From assembly GCA_945881835.1 (NCBI GenBank), contig CAMCVP010000002.1, positions 62,001-126,000 of the forward strand: a stretch of 64,000 nucleotides of DNA, in the 5' to 3' direction. The first letter of the stretch is position 1, and every line of letters begins with the position of its first letter. The DNA is from Chryseobacterium gleum. Lineage in GTDB: Bacteria > Bacteroidota > Bacteroidia > Flavobacteriales_D > Sanyastnellaceae. The notes beneath the pieces are model-generated. The model did no database searches. It saw only the letters and a list, made by a program, of their open reading frames with translations, and was not told where the DNA came from. Of this stretch, positions 52,992-61,640 are shown piece after piece. Made by a program: the position numbers and the translations under genes.

Positions 52992-54035
52992 TTAATTCGC
53001 TTTTTTAATGGTAAAGCCGAATGTACTTCCAACTTCTTCCGTGCTTCGAACACTCATTGTTTGCTGATGATTTTCTACAATGTGTTTGCATATAGCTAAC
53101 CCAAGTCCAGAACCTCCTTCATGACGAGATCTACTTTTATCTACGCGATAAAAACGTTCGAATAGACGGGAGAGATGTTCTTTGGCAATGCCTATACCAT
53201 TGTCTGCAACTTCCACAAGTACGTTGTCATTCATGTCGTAAAAACGCACCCTTGTTTCACCACCGTCAACACCATAGTTAATGCTATTAACAATGAGATT
53301 TGTAAGCACTTGTTCTATTTTATTTCTATCTGCTTGTACCCATAACTCATTAAACGGTCCGTTTTTTACAAAAAGGGTAACGTTCTTCTCAGCGGCAATC
53401 GTATCAAGCGAATCGCAGACCTGATGTGCCAATTGGAGAATGTCGAATCGAACGATTTTAAGAGGGACTGCTCCGCTTTCTAATCTAGAAATTTCATCGA
53501 GATCAGAGACCAAATTTTCAAGACGCTCGCAGCTCGTTATTGCTCGCTCTAGGAACTTCTGTCTCATTTCACTGGACATATCTTCGTTTTCGGCCAACGT
53601 ATCTAAATAACCCTGAATATTGAAAATAGGTGTTTTCAGCTCATGTGCTAGATTCCCTACGAATTCTTTTCTGAAATTATCTGCGTGCTGAAGTTCTTTG
53701 ATTTCGTCAATTTTTTCTTTCGCCCAATGAGCAACGTCTTGATTGACATCAGCGAGAATATCTACGCTCATCTCCAGGCGCTTTTTTTCGGCATGAGTTT
53801 TAAACGAGTGAATCGTTTTATAAATCACTTTTACTTTACTGTAAATAAACCGTTCAATAAAAAGGGATACCACGAAATAGGTTATGGTCATTCCCAAACC
53901 AACAAATAACAAAATCAATTCAATTTCGTAGTCGCGTTCAAGGAAATAAGCAATAAGGAAATAGACCGTCGCCAATGGCAATACGACGAAGACGGCAGAG
54001 GCTAGCGCGACTTGAGTTGGAGTTCTAACATTCAC
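52992..54035 (-). CDS. PhoR-like sensor histidine kinase
   Basis: The 347-residue membrane kinase starts at GTG. Two transmembrane helices (about residues 9-31 and 39-60) leave almost no periplasmic sensor. A linker helix leads to the DHp H-box GNLAHELKTP with His131, then the N box NLIVNSINYG and G boxes VADNGIGIA and GGSGLGLAI. It should phosphorylate the response regulator encoded 18 bases upstream. The short extracytoplasmic part resembles PhoR-type kinases, but the signal is unknown. Confidence 0.93.
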   Translation of the reverse strand: MNVRTPTQVALASAVFVVLPLATVYFLIAYFLERDYEIELILLFVGLGMTITYFVVSLFIERFIYSKVKVIYKTIHSFKTHAEKKRLEMSVDILADVNQDVAHWAKEKIDEIKELQHADNFRKEFVGNLAHELKTPIFNIQGYLDTLAENEDMSSEMRQKFLERAITSCERLENLVSDLDEISRLESGAVPLKIVRFDILQLAHQVCDSLDTIAAEKNVTLFVKNGPFNELWVQADRNKIEQVLTNLIVNSINYGVDGGETRVRFYDMNDNVLVEVADNGIGIAKEHLSRLFERFYRVDKSRSRHEGGSGLGLAICKHIVENHQQTMSVRSTEEVGSTFGFTIKKAN

Positions 54036-54053
54036 GCTTCGAATTTATAACAA

Positions 54054-54731
54054 TCAAGCCTCGAATTTATAACCAACCCCTTTAATAGTTTTGAAATATT
54101 CGTCACCTAATTTTTCTCTGAGTTTTCGAATGTGAACGTCAATGGTTCTGTCTCCAACAATCACATCATTTCCCCAAATGGAATTCAATATGTTTTCTCT
54201 GGTAAAAACACGGCCTGGCGCACTTGACAGAAGAACTAACAATTCAAATTCTTTTTTCGGAAGTTGAATTTGAACGCCGTCTTTAGTCACCAAATATTTT
54301 TCACGATCGATTTCAATTCCTCCGATACTCACCTCTTTGCTGTTTTCAGCAGGACCAGATCTACGAAGAAGTGCTTTGATTTTCGAAATAAGCAGTCTTT
54401 GTCTTATTGGTTTAGTAATAAAATCATCTGCACCTGCTTCAAATCCTGCAATCTGACTGTAGTCCTCATTTCGTGCTGTTAAGAATGTAATTACTGCGTG
54501 ACGAAGTGCTGGAATTTCGCGTATTTCGCGACACGTTTCCATGCCGTCCATTTCAGGCATCATAACATCAAGTATAATCAAATCGGGAAGTTCGCGCTTG
54601 GCTACTTCAAGTCCTTTTTTTCCGTTAGGCGCTGTGCAGACATCGTATCCTTCTTTCTCCAAATTAAACGTGAGCAAGTCAAGAATGTCTTGCTCATCAT
54701 CTACACAAAGTATTTTTGGTTTTTTTGCCAT
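54054..54731 (-). CDS. PhoB/OmpR-family response regulator
   Basis: The 225-residue regulator has a receiver domain with acidic pocket DDE (residues 11-13), phospho-acceptor Asp55 (LIILDVMMPEMDG) and Lys in the TKPI segment. An OmpR-type winged helix follows (about 130-225), with RVFTRENILNSIWGNDVIVGDRTIDVHIRKLREKLG. It is the cognate partner of the downstream kinase. A -7 box TACCTTCG lies at 54766-54773. The 125-base gap to the divergent SDR gene holds no other recognisable element. Confidence 0.94.
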   Translation of the reverse strand: MAKKPKILCVDDEQDILDLLTFNLEKEGYDVCTAPNGKKGLEVAKRELPDLIILDVMMPEMDGMETCREIREIPALRHAVITFLTARNEDYSQIAGFEAGADDFITKPIRQRLLISKIKALLRRSGPAENSKEVSIGGIEIDREKYLVTKDGVQIQLPKKEFELLVLLSSAPGRVFTRENILNSIWGNDVIVGDRTIDVHIRKLREKLGDEYFKTIKGVGYKFEA

Positions 54732-54765
54732 TCTATTGCAATCTTTGAAAGGAATATATTATGTA

Positions 54766-54773
54766 CGAAGGTA
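54766..54773 (-). promoter_or_regulatory. -7 box of the two-component operon
   Basis: TACCTTCG on the minus strand, 34 bases before the response-regulator ATG. Confidence 0.4.
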
Positions 54774-54856
54774 TGCGGGTTTTCTTTTTAAGCCGCGTGT
54801 TTTAAGGTTAACCTAAAGTTAAATTTTTATACAACATTTTCAAATAAGTAAATTCA

Positions 54857-55642
54857 ATGTTTCAAGATAAAGTTATTTGGATAACGGGTGCAAGCAGTGG
54901 TATCGGAGAGGCTGTTGCGAAGTCTTTTAATCAAGCCGGAGCTACTGTAATCATCTCATCTCGAAGAGCTGAAGAATTGGAGCGAGTTAAAGGCGCATGC
55001 ATGCATCCAGAAAAGGTTTTCGTTTTTCCATTAGATTTATCACGTTCTGAATCGATTCAAGAAGTATCGAACGACGTTTTATCTAAATTTCAAGTAGATA
55101 TTTTGTTCAACAACGGCGGTATAAGTCAGCGCTCTTTAACCGCTGAAACTTCAATAGAAACAGATAGGAAAATATTCGAAGTAAATTATTTTGGTCATGT
55201 GCAAATGACGAAGGCGGTTTTGCCACAAATGCTTAAAAGAGGAAAGGGTAAGATTGTGGTTATTACGAGTCTAACAGGAAAATGGGGATTTTACTTACGT
55301 TCGGCTTATGCTGCATCCAAGCATGCGCTGCATGGGTTTTTCGATTCGCTTCGCATGGAAGTCGAAGACAAGGGTATTCGCGTGACACTAATTACTCCAG
55401 GATTCATTGCTACAGAAATCTCGAAACATGCCATTGACAAAACCGGAATGGCAACGGGTGAAATGGACAGCAACCAAGCCAATGGTATTTCATCGGACGA
55501 GTGTGCGCGTCAAATACTCGCGGGAATTGCCGCCGAAAAAATTGAATTTGGTGTCGGAGGGAAGGAATTACGAGCACTTTTTTTGCACAGGTACTTCCCG
55601 AAACTCTTCAGAAAAATATTAAAGAAAACAGCTGCGCGTTAG
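54857..55642 (+). CDS. Short-chain dehydrogenase/reductase
   Basis: The 261-residue classical SDR has the cofactor loop TGASSGIGEAVAKSF (about residues 10-24) with NADP-type SSRR after strand 2, NNGG (about 88-91), catalytic Ser in VITSLTGKWG and YAASKHALHGF (Tyr-x-x-x-Lys). The arrangement resembles DHRS7-type membrane-associated SDRs. The substrate is unknown. It shares its stop region with the convergent VOC gene (4-base overlap, TTAG). Confidence 0.9.
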   Translation: MFQDKVIWITGASSGIGEAVAKSFNQAGATVIISSRRAEELERVKGACMHPEKVFVFPLDLSRSESIQEVSNDVLSKFQVDILFNNGGISQRSLTAETSIETDRKIFEVNYFGHVQMTKAVLPQMLKRGKGKIVVITSLTGKWGFYLRSAYAASKHALHGFFDSLRMEVEDKGIRVTLITPGFIATEISKHAIDKTGMATGEMDSNQANGISSDECARQILAGIAAEKIEFGVGGKELRALFLHRYFPKLFRKILKKTAAR

Positions 55643-56694
55643 TCCTTGATGCGTGAAAAGCGAAGAGCGTTCAACATAAAATTCGGAAGAGGTTTCAGAG
55701 GGTCACGTTTTTCAACATTCAGAAAAATCCCCCATTTCTCAACGATGGGAACCTTGTAAACTTCAATCAATTCAATCAATGTTCCGTCCTTATCGTCTAT
55801 GTAGGTGCAGTGTACTTTCGTTTGGCCCATGCTTAACGCATCGTTGCTGTCGCATCTGAATGGGAATCCTTGAGCAGCAAGATTCTCGCCTAATTTTTTC
55901 ATTCCTTTCACATCGAGACCAAGATGCACGAAGCCAGAGTCACCCCAAATTCTTCCTTTGAAAGTTCTGGCTGAAACACGATCTAATGCTTGAACCAATT
56001 CAATAAATGTCACACCCATTACACGAGCAAATCCACCGCCTGTTGGAGCCGATTGTATCAATCGCACCCGGCGGTATTGCTCTTTTCCACCGGGCAAATG
56101 TCCCCAGTCGTTAAATGTTCCGGTTCGATCGAAAACTACTTCATTGTATCCCAAAAGGTTCGAATACAAGTTCAAGGCATCTTCCATGTTCGTAACACCA
56201 ATGCTGCAACCTGCAACCCCGTTACTCGGATGTCCCATTTCGCGGTAGCATTCTGTTGTAGGTTCAACCCGAAAGAAATTGCCATCTAAATCTGTCAAAT
56301 CAAATACGTTTTGCTGGGCTGGATTCAATTGAATTTCGCTAACATCCCGTGCTCCGTTGTTTTTACAATGTTCGTGCATGTGCTTCACGTTCCGAGCTTT
56401 CATGTGAACTTGAAAGATATGCAGGTCACCAATTTTAATTTGAAAGTCTGCTTTGCGTGGTTCGAAGGTAGTCGGGCGAATAACTTCCATGGCGCAACCG
56501 CCTTGTAAGTTCATAATCATACTCGCACGTTTGGTTATGGTCTTTTCATGCGTGTAACAATCCATCAATGGAGCGGCTTGAACACTGTCGAAAAATGGAA
56601 TATTCATTCCAAAAATCTTTCGGAAATATTTCAAAGAAGCATCCATATCTTGAACGGCAACACCTATGTGTTGCATACTATTAATTCTGTTCAT
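55639..56694 (-). CDS. Two-domain VOC (glyoxalase/dioxygenase fold) protein
   Basis: The protein has 351 residues from the ATG at 56694; a frame from 56718 would overlap the upstream gene more. Two vicinal-oxygen-chelate domains are visible: SMQHIGVAVQDMDASLKYFRKIFGM...LTDLDGNFFRVE (about residues 5-150) and GVAGCSIGVTNMEDALNLYSNLLGY...DKDGTLIELIE (about 155-315). Paired metal ligands (His, Glu) sit at the expected ends. It could be a lyase or dioxygenase; no substrate is inferable. It overlaps the plsC 3' end by 14 bases. Confidence 0.83.
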   Translation of the reverse strand: MNRINSMQHIGVAVQDMDASLKYFRKIFGMNIPFFDSVQAAPLMDCYTHEKTITKRASMIMNLQGGCAMEVIRPTTFEPRKADFQIKIGDLHIFQVHMKARNVKHMHEHCKNNGARDVSEIQLNPAQQNVFDLTDLDGNFFRVEPTTECYREMGHPSNGVAGCSIGVTNMEDALNLYSNLLGYNEVVFDRTGTFNDWGHLPGGKEQYRRVRLIQSAPTGGGFARVMGVTFIELVQALDRVSARTFKGRIWGDSGFVHLGLDVKGMKKLGENLAAQGFPFRCDSNDALSMGQTKVHCTYIDDKDGTLIELIEVYKVPIVEKWGIFLNVEKRDPLKPLPNFMLNALRFSRIKD

Positions 56695-57973
56695 GGCAAA
56701 TGTTTTTAAGACGATCAATGCACTTCAATTGCTCACTTTTCCACTTTAAATAATCTAAATCTCTTTTCGAACAATCTTTTTTATACTGATTTATTTTCCT
56801 GAATATGTCTGAGCGCATGCGCGCGCGCACTTCAAAAACTCCGATGATCACAAGCATAATTACACCGAACAAATAGCTGATTCCGAAAAGAGGAAAGACT
56901 GCCGCGAGCAGAAAAGTATATGGAATGCTGAAAAACAGTTTGAACGTAATACGAATCGAGTTTCTGAACAACGGGTCTTTAACTTTTGTCCGAACGAAAT
57001 TCTCTGTGAAATTGGAAATTGGAAAGAAAATAATCTTACCAATTAGCGAAAGAGGATATGTTATTAGGACACGCAGCGTATTTCCTATGCGCCATTGCTG
57101 GGCTTCGAGTTCTGTTTTATTTGAAAAGCTTAACTCTTTCGTCAACGCATTAAAATCTTTCAATTCTTGAAGGAATTTTGGGTTTTCAAATCGCTGGTCA
57201 TTGACCAGGTCTTGAAATATCAGAACGTTCTCATGCCAATCGTTGTTAGGGAAAACGAAATGCATTAAATCTTGAATTGTGAGGTACTCTTCGTAATAAT
57301 GGTCGTTGCGAATGTCTGTTATGACAGCTTGCAAGTGTTTGCTTATTTCAGCAACGAGCTCATTTGCCCAAATCGCCTTATTCGCTGTGGTATAATCTTC
57401 TTTGGAGAGCACAATGGGCTTTCCAATTCGCAACATGAAATTACCGTCTTTTTCAAAGAACTCTGAATACTCGAGTCCCAATGGTAAAATTCTAATTTTT
57501 TGTAAGTCCGGATTCGCTTCGAAGGTTCCAATGATGAGTCTGCCGACACCTTTTTTCAAAGGTGTGTTCAACGCTTTTTTTCCTTTGTGCATGCCTTCAG
57601 GGAAAAGACTAATCCAACATCCACGATTCAAACGCTTATAACACTCTTGAAAAATCGCTTCGTTACGATCGCGCATATCGCCCACGTTGTCTTTTTCTCG
57701 GTAAACCGGAAGCATATTGGCTTTCCTCAAAAAAGTAGAGATAAGCCCTGGTTTAAAAACGTCTGAACGTGTTAGCCAATGAAGTTCTTGAGTAATAACA
57801 GAACAGCAAAGAATTGGATCCAAAAGGGCGTTCTGATGATTTCCAACAACAATGGTTGGAATTTCACTTCCCTTTAAATTTTCGTAACCGACAACTCTAA
57901 ATTTTCGATGAAAGAGGCGAAGCCCGAACACCAAAATGAATCTAAAAAATTGGTACAGATAAGATATGCGCAT
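56681..57973 (-). CDS. PlsC-type acyltransferase
   Basis: The 430-residue protein has a 1-acylglycerol-3-phosphate acyltransferase domain (about residues 15-240) with VVGNHQNALLDPIL; the catalytic spacing is His-x5-Asp, one longer than bacterial PlsC. FPEGMHKGKKAL and LPLGLEYS follow. After a helical linker come two or three hydrophobic segments near the C-terminus (about 325-390). The layout resembles GPAT/LPAT-like two-part proteins. It should acylate glycerol phosphates for phospholipids. Confidence 0.87.
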   Translation of the reverse strand: MRISYLYQFFRFILVFGLRLFHRKFRVVGYENLKGSEIPTIVVGNHQNALLDPILCCSVITQELHWLTRSDVFKPGLISTFLRKANMLPVYREKDNVGDMRDRNEAIFQECYKRLNRGCWISLFPEGMHKGKKALNTPLKKGVGRLIIGTFEANPDLQKIRILPLGLEYSEFFEKDGNFMLRIGKPIVLSKEDYTTANKAIWANELVAEISKHLQAVITDIRNDHYYEEYLTIQDLMHFVFPNNDWHENVLIFQDLVNDQRFENPKFLQELKDFNALTKELSFSNKTELEAQQWRIGNTLRVLITYPLSLIGKIIFFPISNFTENFVRTKVKDPLFRNSIRITFKLFFSIPYTFLLAAVFPLFGISYLFGVIMLVIIGVFEVRARMRSDIFRKINQYKKDCSKRDLDYLKWKSEQLKCIDRLKNICHEQN

Positions 57974-57986
57974 AAATGAAAAGAAA

Positions 57987-58018
57987 CGAAGATAACTTTA
58001 TTTTGACCGTTCTTGCAA
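57987..58018 (-). promoter_or_regulatory. plsC promoter
   Basis: On the minus strand, TTG (58016-58018, inside the exporter gene 3' end), 21 bases and TATCTTCG (57987-57994). The start codon is 13 bases on. Confidence 0.55.
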
Positions 58019-59827
58019 TTCTACCATCCTCAAATAAGCACTGTCTTTTGACATGAGTTCCTCGTGGGTGCCAGTTTCAACAATACGCCCACCATCTAAC
58101 ACAATAATTCGAGTTGCGTTGCGAATGGTAGAAAGACGGTGTGCAATAACTAAAGACGTTCTGTTTTTCATGAGCTCATCAAGTGCAAGCTGAACCGCTC
58201 TTTCATTCTCTGTATCGAGCGCCGATGTGGCTTCGTCAAGAATTAGCAGCTTAGGGTCCTTTAGAATAGCACGTGCAATGGCAATGCGCTGGCGTTGTCC
58301 GCCCGAAAGTTGAATTCCGCGGTCACCAACAATTGTGTCCCAGCCTTCGGTGAAGTGCTCTATGAATTCCCAAGCGTTGGCGCGGACTGCGGCGGATTTA
58401 ATTTCCTCATCGGTTGCAGACGGTTTGCCATAGGCAATGTTTTCACGAATACTTCCACCAAACAACAACACTTCTTGTGGCACATAGGCCATGCTTTTCC
58501 GAATGTCGTGAAGCTTCCATTGGTCAGATGGAATTCCATCGAAAATAATCTCTCCTTCAGTGGCTTCGTAGAAGCGAAGAAGAAGATTTGCAATAGTCGA
58601 TTTACCTGAGCCAGACGAACCCACTAGCGCAATTTGCTCTCCTTCTTTCACTTGAAAAGAGACGTCTTTTAACACGGCCATTTCAGCGCGACTGGCATAG
58701 TTGAAGGAGACGTTTTTAAATTCAAAAGTTCCTTGGTAAATTTTTTCTACTTCGGTTTCTTCCTCTGGAATATTTTCAGGATCCATTGCCAATATTTCCA
58801 TCACGGAATCAATAATTCCTAAGCTACGTTGAAGTGAACCCATTTGCGCTGCAAGTCCGCCAATTGAACCTGCAATTAATCCGGTTAGCATAATGAATTG
58901 CGGAAGCACTTCAACAGGCAATTGTCCGGTTTGTTGCAAATGGGCGCCAACACCGATGACAAGTCCTAATGTTCCGAATAAAAAAATGATAATAAACGTT
59001 CCGAACATACCCCGCCAAATGGCGCTCTTCATTGCGTTCTTGCGAACATCTAAAATGCGTTTGTAATACCTTGCAATCTCAAAGGGTTCGTTACTATAGC
59101 TCTTCACGCTTACCACCCCGGTGAACGTTTCATTCAAAACCACTCCCGATTCAGCAACTTTGTCTTGGGTCTCCTTGCTTAATTTTTTAATGTATCTGCC
59201 GAAAAAGACCATGACTACAATGATAACCGGAAGTGTGCCCAGCATAACCAATGTTAGGTAAGGGGAATATGATACGAGCCAACCCACACCCACGAAAATG
59301 ATTACAGACTGACGAAGGAATTCAGCAAGCGTTGTTGTTAATGTCTCCTGAATGGCAGTAATGTCAGAAGTAATTCGACTGCTTAAATCACCCACTCTTC
59401 GCTCATTATAAAACTGAATGGGCATTCGAATAATACGCGAATAAGTGTCTTTGCGTAAGGCGAGCATTGCGTTTTCTGAAACGTACGAAAACAAGTAAAC
59501 GCGGAAGAAGGAGAACACTCCTTGAATGATGAGCAACCCAACCAAGGCGACCAATGTTTTCGAGGTCATTCCTTCACCTTCCCAGTGAATAGCGGCAAGC
59601 AGTGATTTGGTTAATGCGCCTCCTGGAAGAGCAGCTTGTGCATTCGGAGTTAATAAGAAACCGAGCAACGCGGTAATCACAATCACCAATAGCCCTGAGA
59701 TAACTAACAATAACATTCCTATGAAAAAGGAGAATGCATAGGGGCGTAAATAACGGAACAGTCCCAATGCACTGGAGATTGTAGCTTTTGAAATTTTCTT
59801 TTTTGGAGGAGTAGCGCTTTCTTTCAC
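57998..59827 (-). CDS. MsbA-like ABC exporter
   Basis: The 609-residue half-transporter has six transmembrane helices (about residues 30-340) fused to an ATPase with Walker A LVGSSGSGKSTIAN (about 402-415), signature IQLSGGQRQRIAIARA (about 505-520) and LLILDEATSALDTENE. It forms a homodimer exporting lipids or drugs; MsbA-like lipid A flipping is plausible given nearby LPS genes. The start is GTG at 59827. Confidence 0.9.
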   Translation of the reverse strand: MKESATPPKKKISKATISSALGLFRYLRPYAFSFFIGMLLLVISGLLVIVITALLGFLLTPNAQAALPGGALTKSLLAAIHWEGEGMTSKTLVALVGLLIIQGVFSFFRVYLFSYVSENAMLALRKDTYSRIIRMPIQFYNERRVGDLSSRITSDITAIQETLTTTLAEFLRQSVIIFVGVGWLVSYSPYLTLVMLGTLPVIIVVMVFFGRYIKKLSKETQDKVAESGVVLNETFTGVVSVKSYSNEPFEIARYYKRILDVRKNAMKSAIWRGMFGTFIIIFLFGTLGLVIGVGAHLQQTGQLPVEVLPQFIMLTGLIAGSIGGLAAQMGSLQRSLGIIDSVMEILAMDPENIPEEETEVEKIYQGTFEFKNVSFNYASRAEMAVLKDVSFQVKEGEQIALVGSSGSGKSTIANLLLRFYEATEGEIIFDGIPSDQWKLHDIRKSMAYVPQEVLLFGGSIRENIAYGKPSATDEEIKSAAVRANAWEFIEHFTEGWDTIVGDRGIQLSGGQRQRIAIARAILKDPKLLILDEATSALDTENERAVQLALDELMKNRTSLVIAHRLSTIRNATRIIVLDGGRIVETGTHEELMSKDSAYLRMVELQERSK

Positions 59828-59842
59828 CTTTGAATCTTTCGG

Positions 59843-59871
59843 CGAATTTACAGCGCTTTAACCTTTTACAA
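59843..59871 (-). promoter_or_regulatory. Promoter of the ABC exporter
   Basis: On the minus strand, TTG (59869-59871), 18 bases and TAAATTCG (59843-59850), 15 bases before the GTG start. Confidence 0.5.
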
Positions 59872-59874
59872 CAC

Positions 59875-60396
59875 TTAGTTAGCAGCTCTCGCTTTGATTA
59901 TTTCTTTTCGGATGCGCTCTTGCATGGTGTGGTTGTAATCGACGTCCCACGAAATATTGTCTTTTCGTCGCAGAACTTTTGCTTTAGCAACAGGCATTTC
60001 ACTTAAAAATGAAAAATCACAGGCTGTATTCTCTTTAAACATGGAAATGTCTATCGTTAGCATAACCCGAATAGCCGACTCTTCGCGCTTAACCGACTTC
60101 ATTTCCAGCTCTACAGTTTTCGTAACGTAACCGTCTTGAACGTATTTGATGCTATACATTTCCTTGTATGGCGCTTCTAAGCGATACCTTCCTCGATGAG
60201 CAGACTTGATCTCAGAAATCAATTTTTTATCAGACCAGATTTGAATTGACACTTTGTCCAAATGCTTTTCGGTGCTGTCTGCCAAGAAAAGCTCAGTGAC
60301 TTTTCCTTGTAGAATAACTTTCGACTTCCCAAAGGTTTGTGCTGAAACAACTGTGCCTAGAGCAAAGAAAAGAAAAAGGGAGAGCAAATTTTTCAT
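59875..60396 (-). CDS. Small secreted protein with carboxypeptidase-regulatory-like beta-sandwich
   Basis: The 173-residue protein has a signal peptide (MKNLLSLFLFFALGTVVSAQ). An N-terminal beta-sandwich (about residues 27-120) has VILQGKVTE, SIQIWSDKKLI, RGRYRLEAPYKEMYSIKYVQDGYVTKTVEL. Such domains (CarboxypepD_reg-like) are common in Bacteroidota envelope proteins. The C-terminal 50 residues are charged and unrecognised. It is divergent from marR. Confidence 0.7.
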   Translation of the reverse strand: MKNLLSLFLFFALGTVVSAQTFGKSKVILQGKVTELFLADSTEKHLDKVSIQIWSDKKLISEIKSAHRGRYRLEAPYKEMYSIKYVQDGYVTKTVELEMKSVKREESAIRVMLTIDISMFKENTACDFSFLSEMPVAKAKVLRRKDNISWDVDYNHTMQERIRKEIIKARAAN

Positions 60397-60452
60397 ACAG
60401 GCTTGTTACGTGAATGTACAACGAAAAGTTTCATGAAAAAAAAAGCAAAAAG

Positions 60453-60486
60453 ATGTAGGTACATTAAATGTAGGTACATATATTTG
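60453..60486 (+). promoter_or_regulatory. marR promoter with tandem palindromic operators
   Basis: The palindrome ATGTAGGTACAT occurs twice in direct tandem (60453-60464 and 60468-60479), separated by TAA, with a 15-base period. The second copy's last T is the first base of the -7 box TATATTTG (60479-60486). A MarR-family dimer binding here would block RNA polymerase, so autorepression is likely. The GTG start is 4 bases after the box. Confidence 0.7.
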
Positions 60487-60490
60487 CAAC

Positions 60491-60952
60491 GTGAAATCAA
60501 TCGGAGAAGAAATACAACAATCGGAATTCAGTGATGTCTATCAAAAGCTAGGCATTAACATTCTGTTCACTGCCGCTTGGTTTGGAGAGATGAATAGATT
60601 GGCCTTGAAGGATAGTGATATTTCATTGCCTCAGTACAACGTTCTCAGAATTTTACGCGGACAGAAAGGCAACCCCATGTCGGTGGCTGGGCTTTGTGAA
60701 CGCATGATAGACAAGAGCAGCAACGCTTCACGTATTGTAGATAAACTTGAAGCGCGAAAACTTGTTTTAAGAAGTGTCTGCGATAAAGATCGGAGACAGG
60801 TTGACGTCATAATTACAGAAAAAGGCACAGCGCTTTTAGAAGATTTAGATGAAAAAGTTCCAAGCTTTAAAACAATTATGTCGAAACAATTGTCTTCAAA
60901 AGACGCAGAGGCGATGAATTTCGCACTCGACCAAATTAGAAATCAGAAATAA
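60491..60952 (+). CDS. MarR-family transcriptional regulator
   Basis: The 153-residue protein starts at GTG (60491), the first codon that gives a complete MarR fold. The winged helix is visible in SVAGLCERMIDKSSNASRIVDKLEARKLVLRSVCDKDRRQVDVIITEKGTALLEDL (about residues 59-115), including the D-x-R wing. yceI follows 24 bases later, so the regulator probably controls a marR-yceI operon and itself through the two operators at 60453-60479. Confidence 0.92.
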   Translation: MKSIGEEIQQSEFSDVYQKLGINILFTAAWFGEMNRLALKDSDISLPQYNVLRILRGQKGNPMSVAGLCERMIDKSSNASRIVDKLEARKLVLRSVCDKDRRQVDVIITEKGTALLEDLDEKVPSFKTIMSKQLSSKDAEAMNFALDQIRNQK

Positions 60953-60975
60953 ACAATCAATAAAAAAACAATCAA

Positions 60976-61587
60976 ATGAAAAAAGCAATTTTAGCATTAT
61001 TCGTGGCAATCGCATCAGTTGCCGGTGTTCAGGCACAATTAGCAGATGGTAAGTACATCTTAGACTTCAACAAAAGTTCAATCGTTTGGAGTGCGAAAAA
61101 GGTAACGGGTAGCGGACACACAGGAACCGTTCGTGTTTCAAGTGGTGTTGTTTACGTAAAAGGAAATGCAGGCATTACTGGAAAAGTGAAAATTGATATG
61201 AACGCTATGGTTATTACCGATATTACTGATGCAGGTACTAACGCAAACTTCTTGAACCACTTGAAAAGCCCAGATTTCTTCAACACAGTAGCTTTCCCAG
61301 ATGCTATGTTTGAAGTAACAAGTGTTCAAGTTGCGAAAGGAAACAACGGAACTACACACAATGTGAACGGTAACATGACCATCAAAGGAATTACCAAGTC
61401 GCTTTCATTCCCTGCGAAAATCACAGGTGGCGGAAATCAAATTTTTGTTGAAGGAAGTGTTGCGGTAGACCGTTCACAATTCGACGTGAGATACGGTTCA
61501 ACTGCATTTTTCGATAATCTAGGAGACAAGGCAATCGACAACATCTTCACTTTAAACGTGAAGTTAGTTGGTGACTTGAAGAAGTAA
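60976..61587 (+). CDS. yceI: Periplasmic YceI-family protein
   Basis: The 203-residue protein has a signal peptide (MKKAILALFVAIASVAGVQAQ). The lipocalin-like YceI barrel has DFNKSSIVWSAKKVTGSGHTGTVRVSSGVVYV, NHLKSPDFFNTVAFPDAMFEVTSV and a C-terminal DRSQFDVRYGSTAFFDNLGDKAIDNIFTLNVKLV. YceI proteins bind isoprenoid-like lipids in the periplasm. The probable MarR operon partner suggests induction by a membrane-active or hydrophobic compound (inference). A strong terminator follows. Confidence 0.94.
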   Translation: MKKAILALFVAIASVAGVQAQLADGKYILDFNKSSIVWSAKKVTGSGHTGTVRVSSGVVYVKGNAGITGKVKIDMNAMVITDITDAGTNANFLNHLKSPDFFNTVAFPDAMFEVTSVQVAKGNNGTTHNVNGNMTIKGITKSLSFPAKITGGGNQIFVEGSVAVDRSQFDVRYGSTAFFDNLGDKAIDNIFTLNVKLVGDLKK

Positions 61588-61609
61588 GTCTAGTTTTAGT
61601 TAAGGTCAG

Positions 61610-61640
61610 AAAAGGTCGTCATTGATTGACGGCCTTTTTT
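61610..61640. terminator. Bidirectional terminator between yceI and the outer-membrane protein gene
   Basis: AAAAGGTCGTCA (61610-61621) pairs with TGACGGCCTTTT (61627-61638), with one G-U pair. T residues on the plus strand and A residues on the other side let it stop both converging transcripts. It overlaps the stop codon of the minus-strand gene. Confidence 0.8.
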
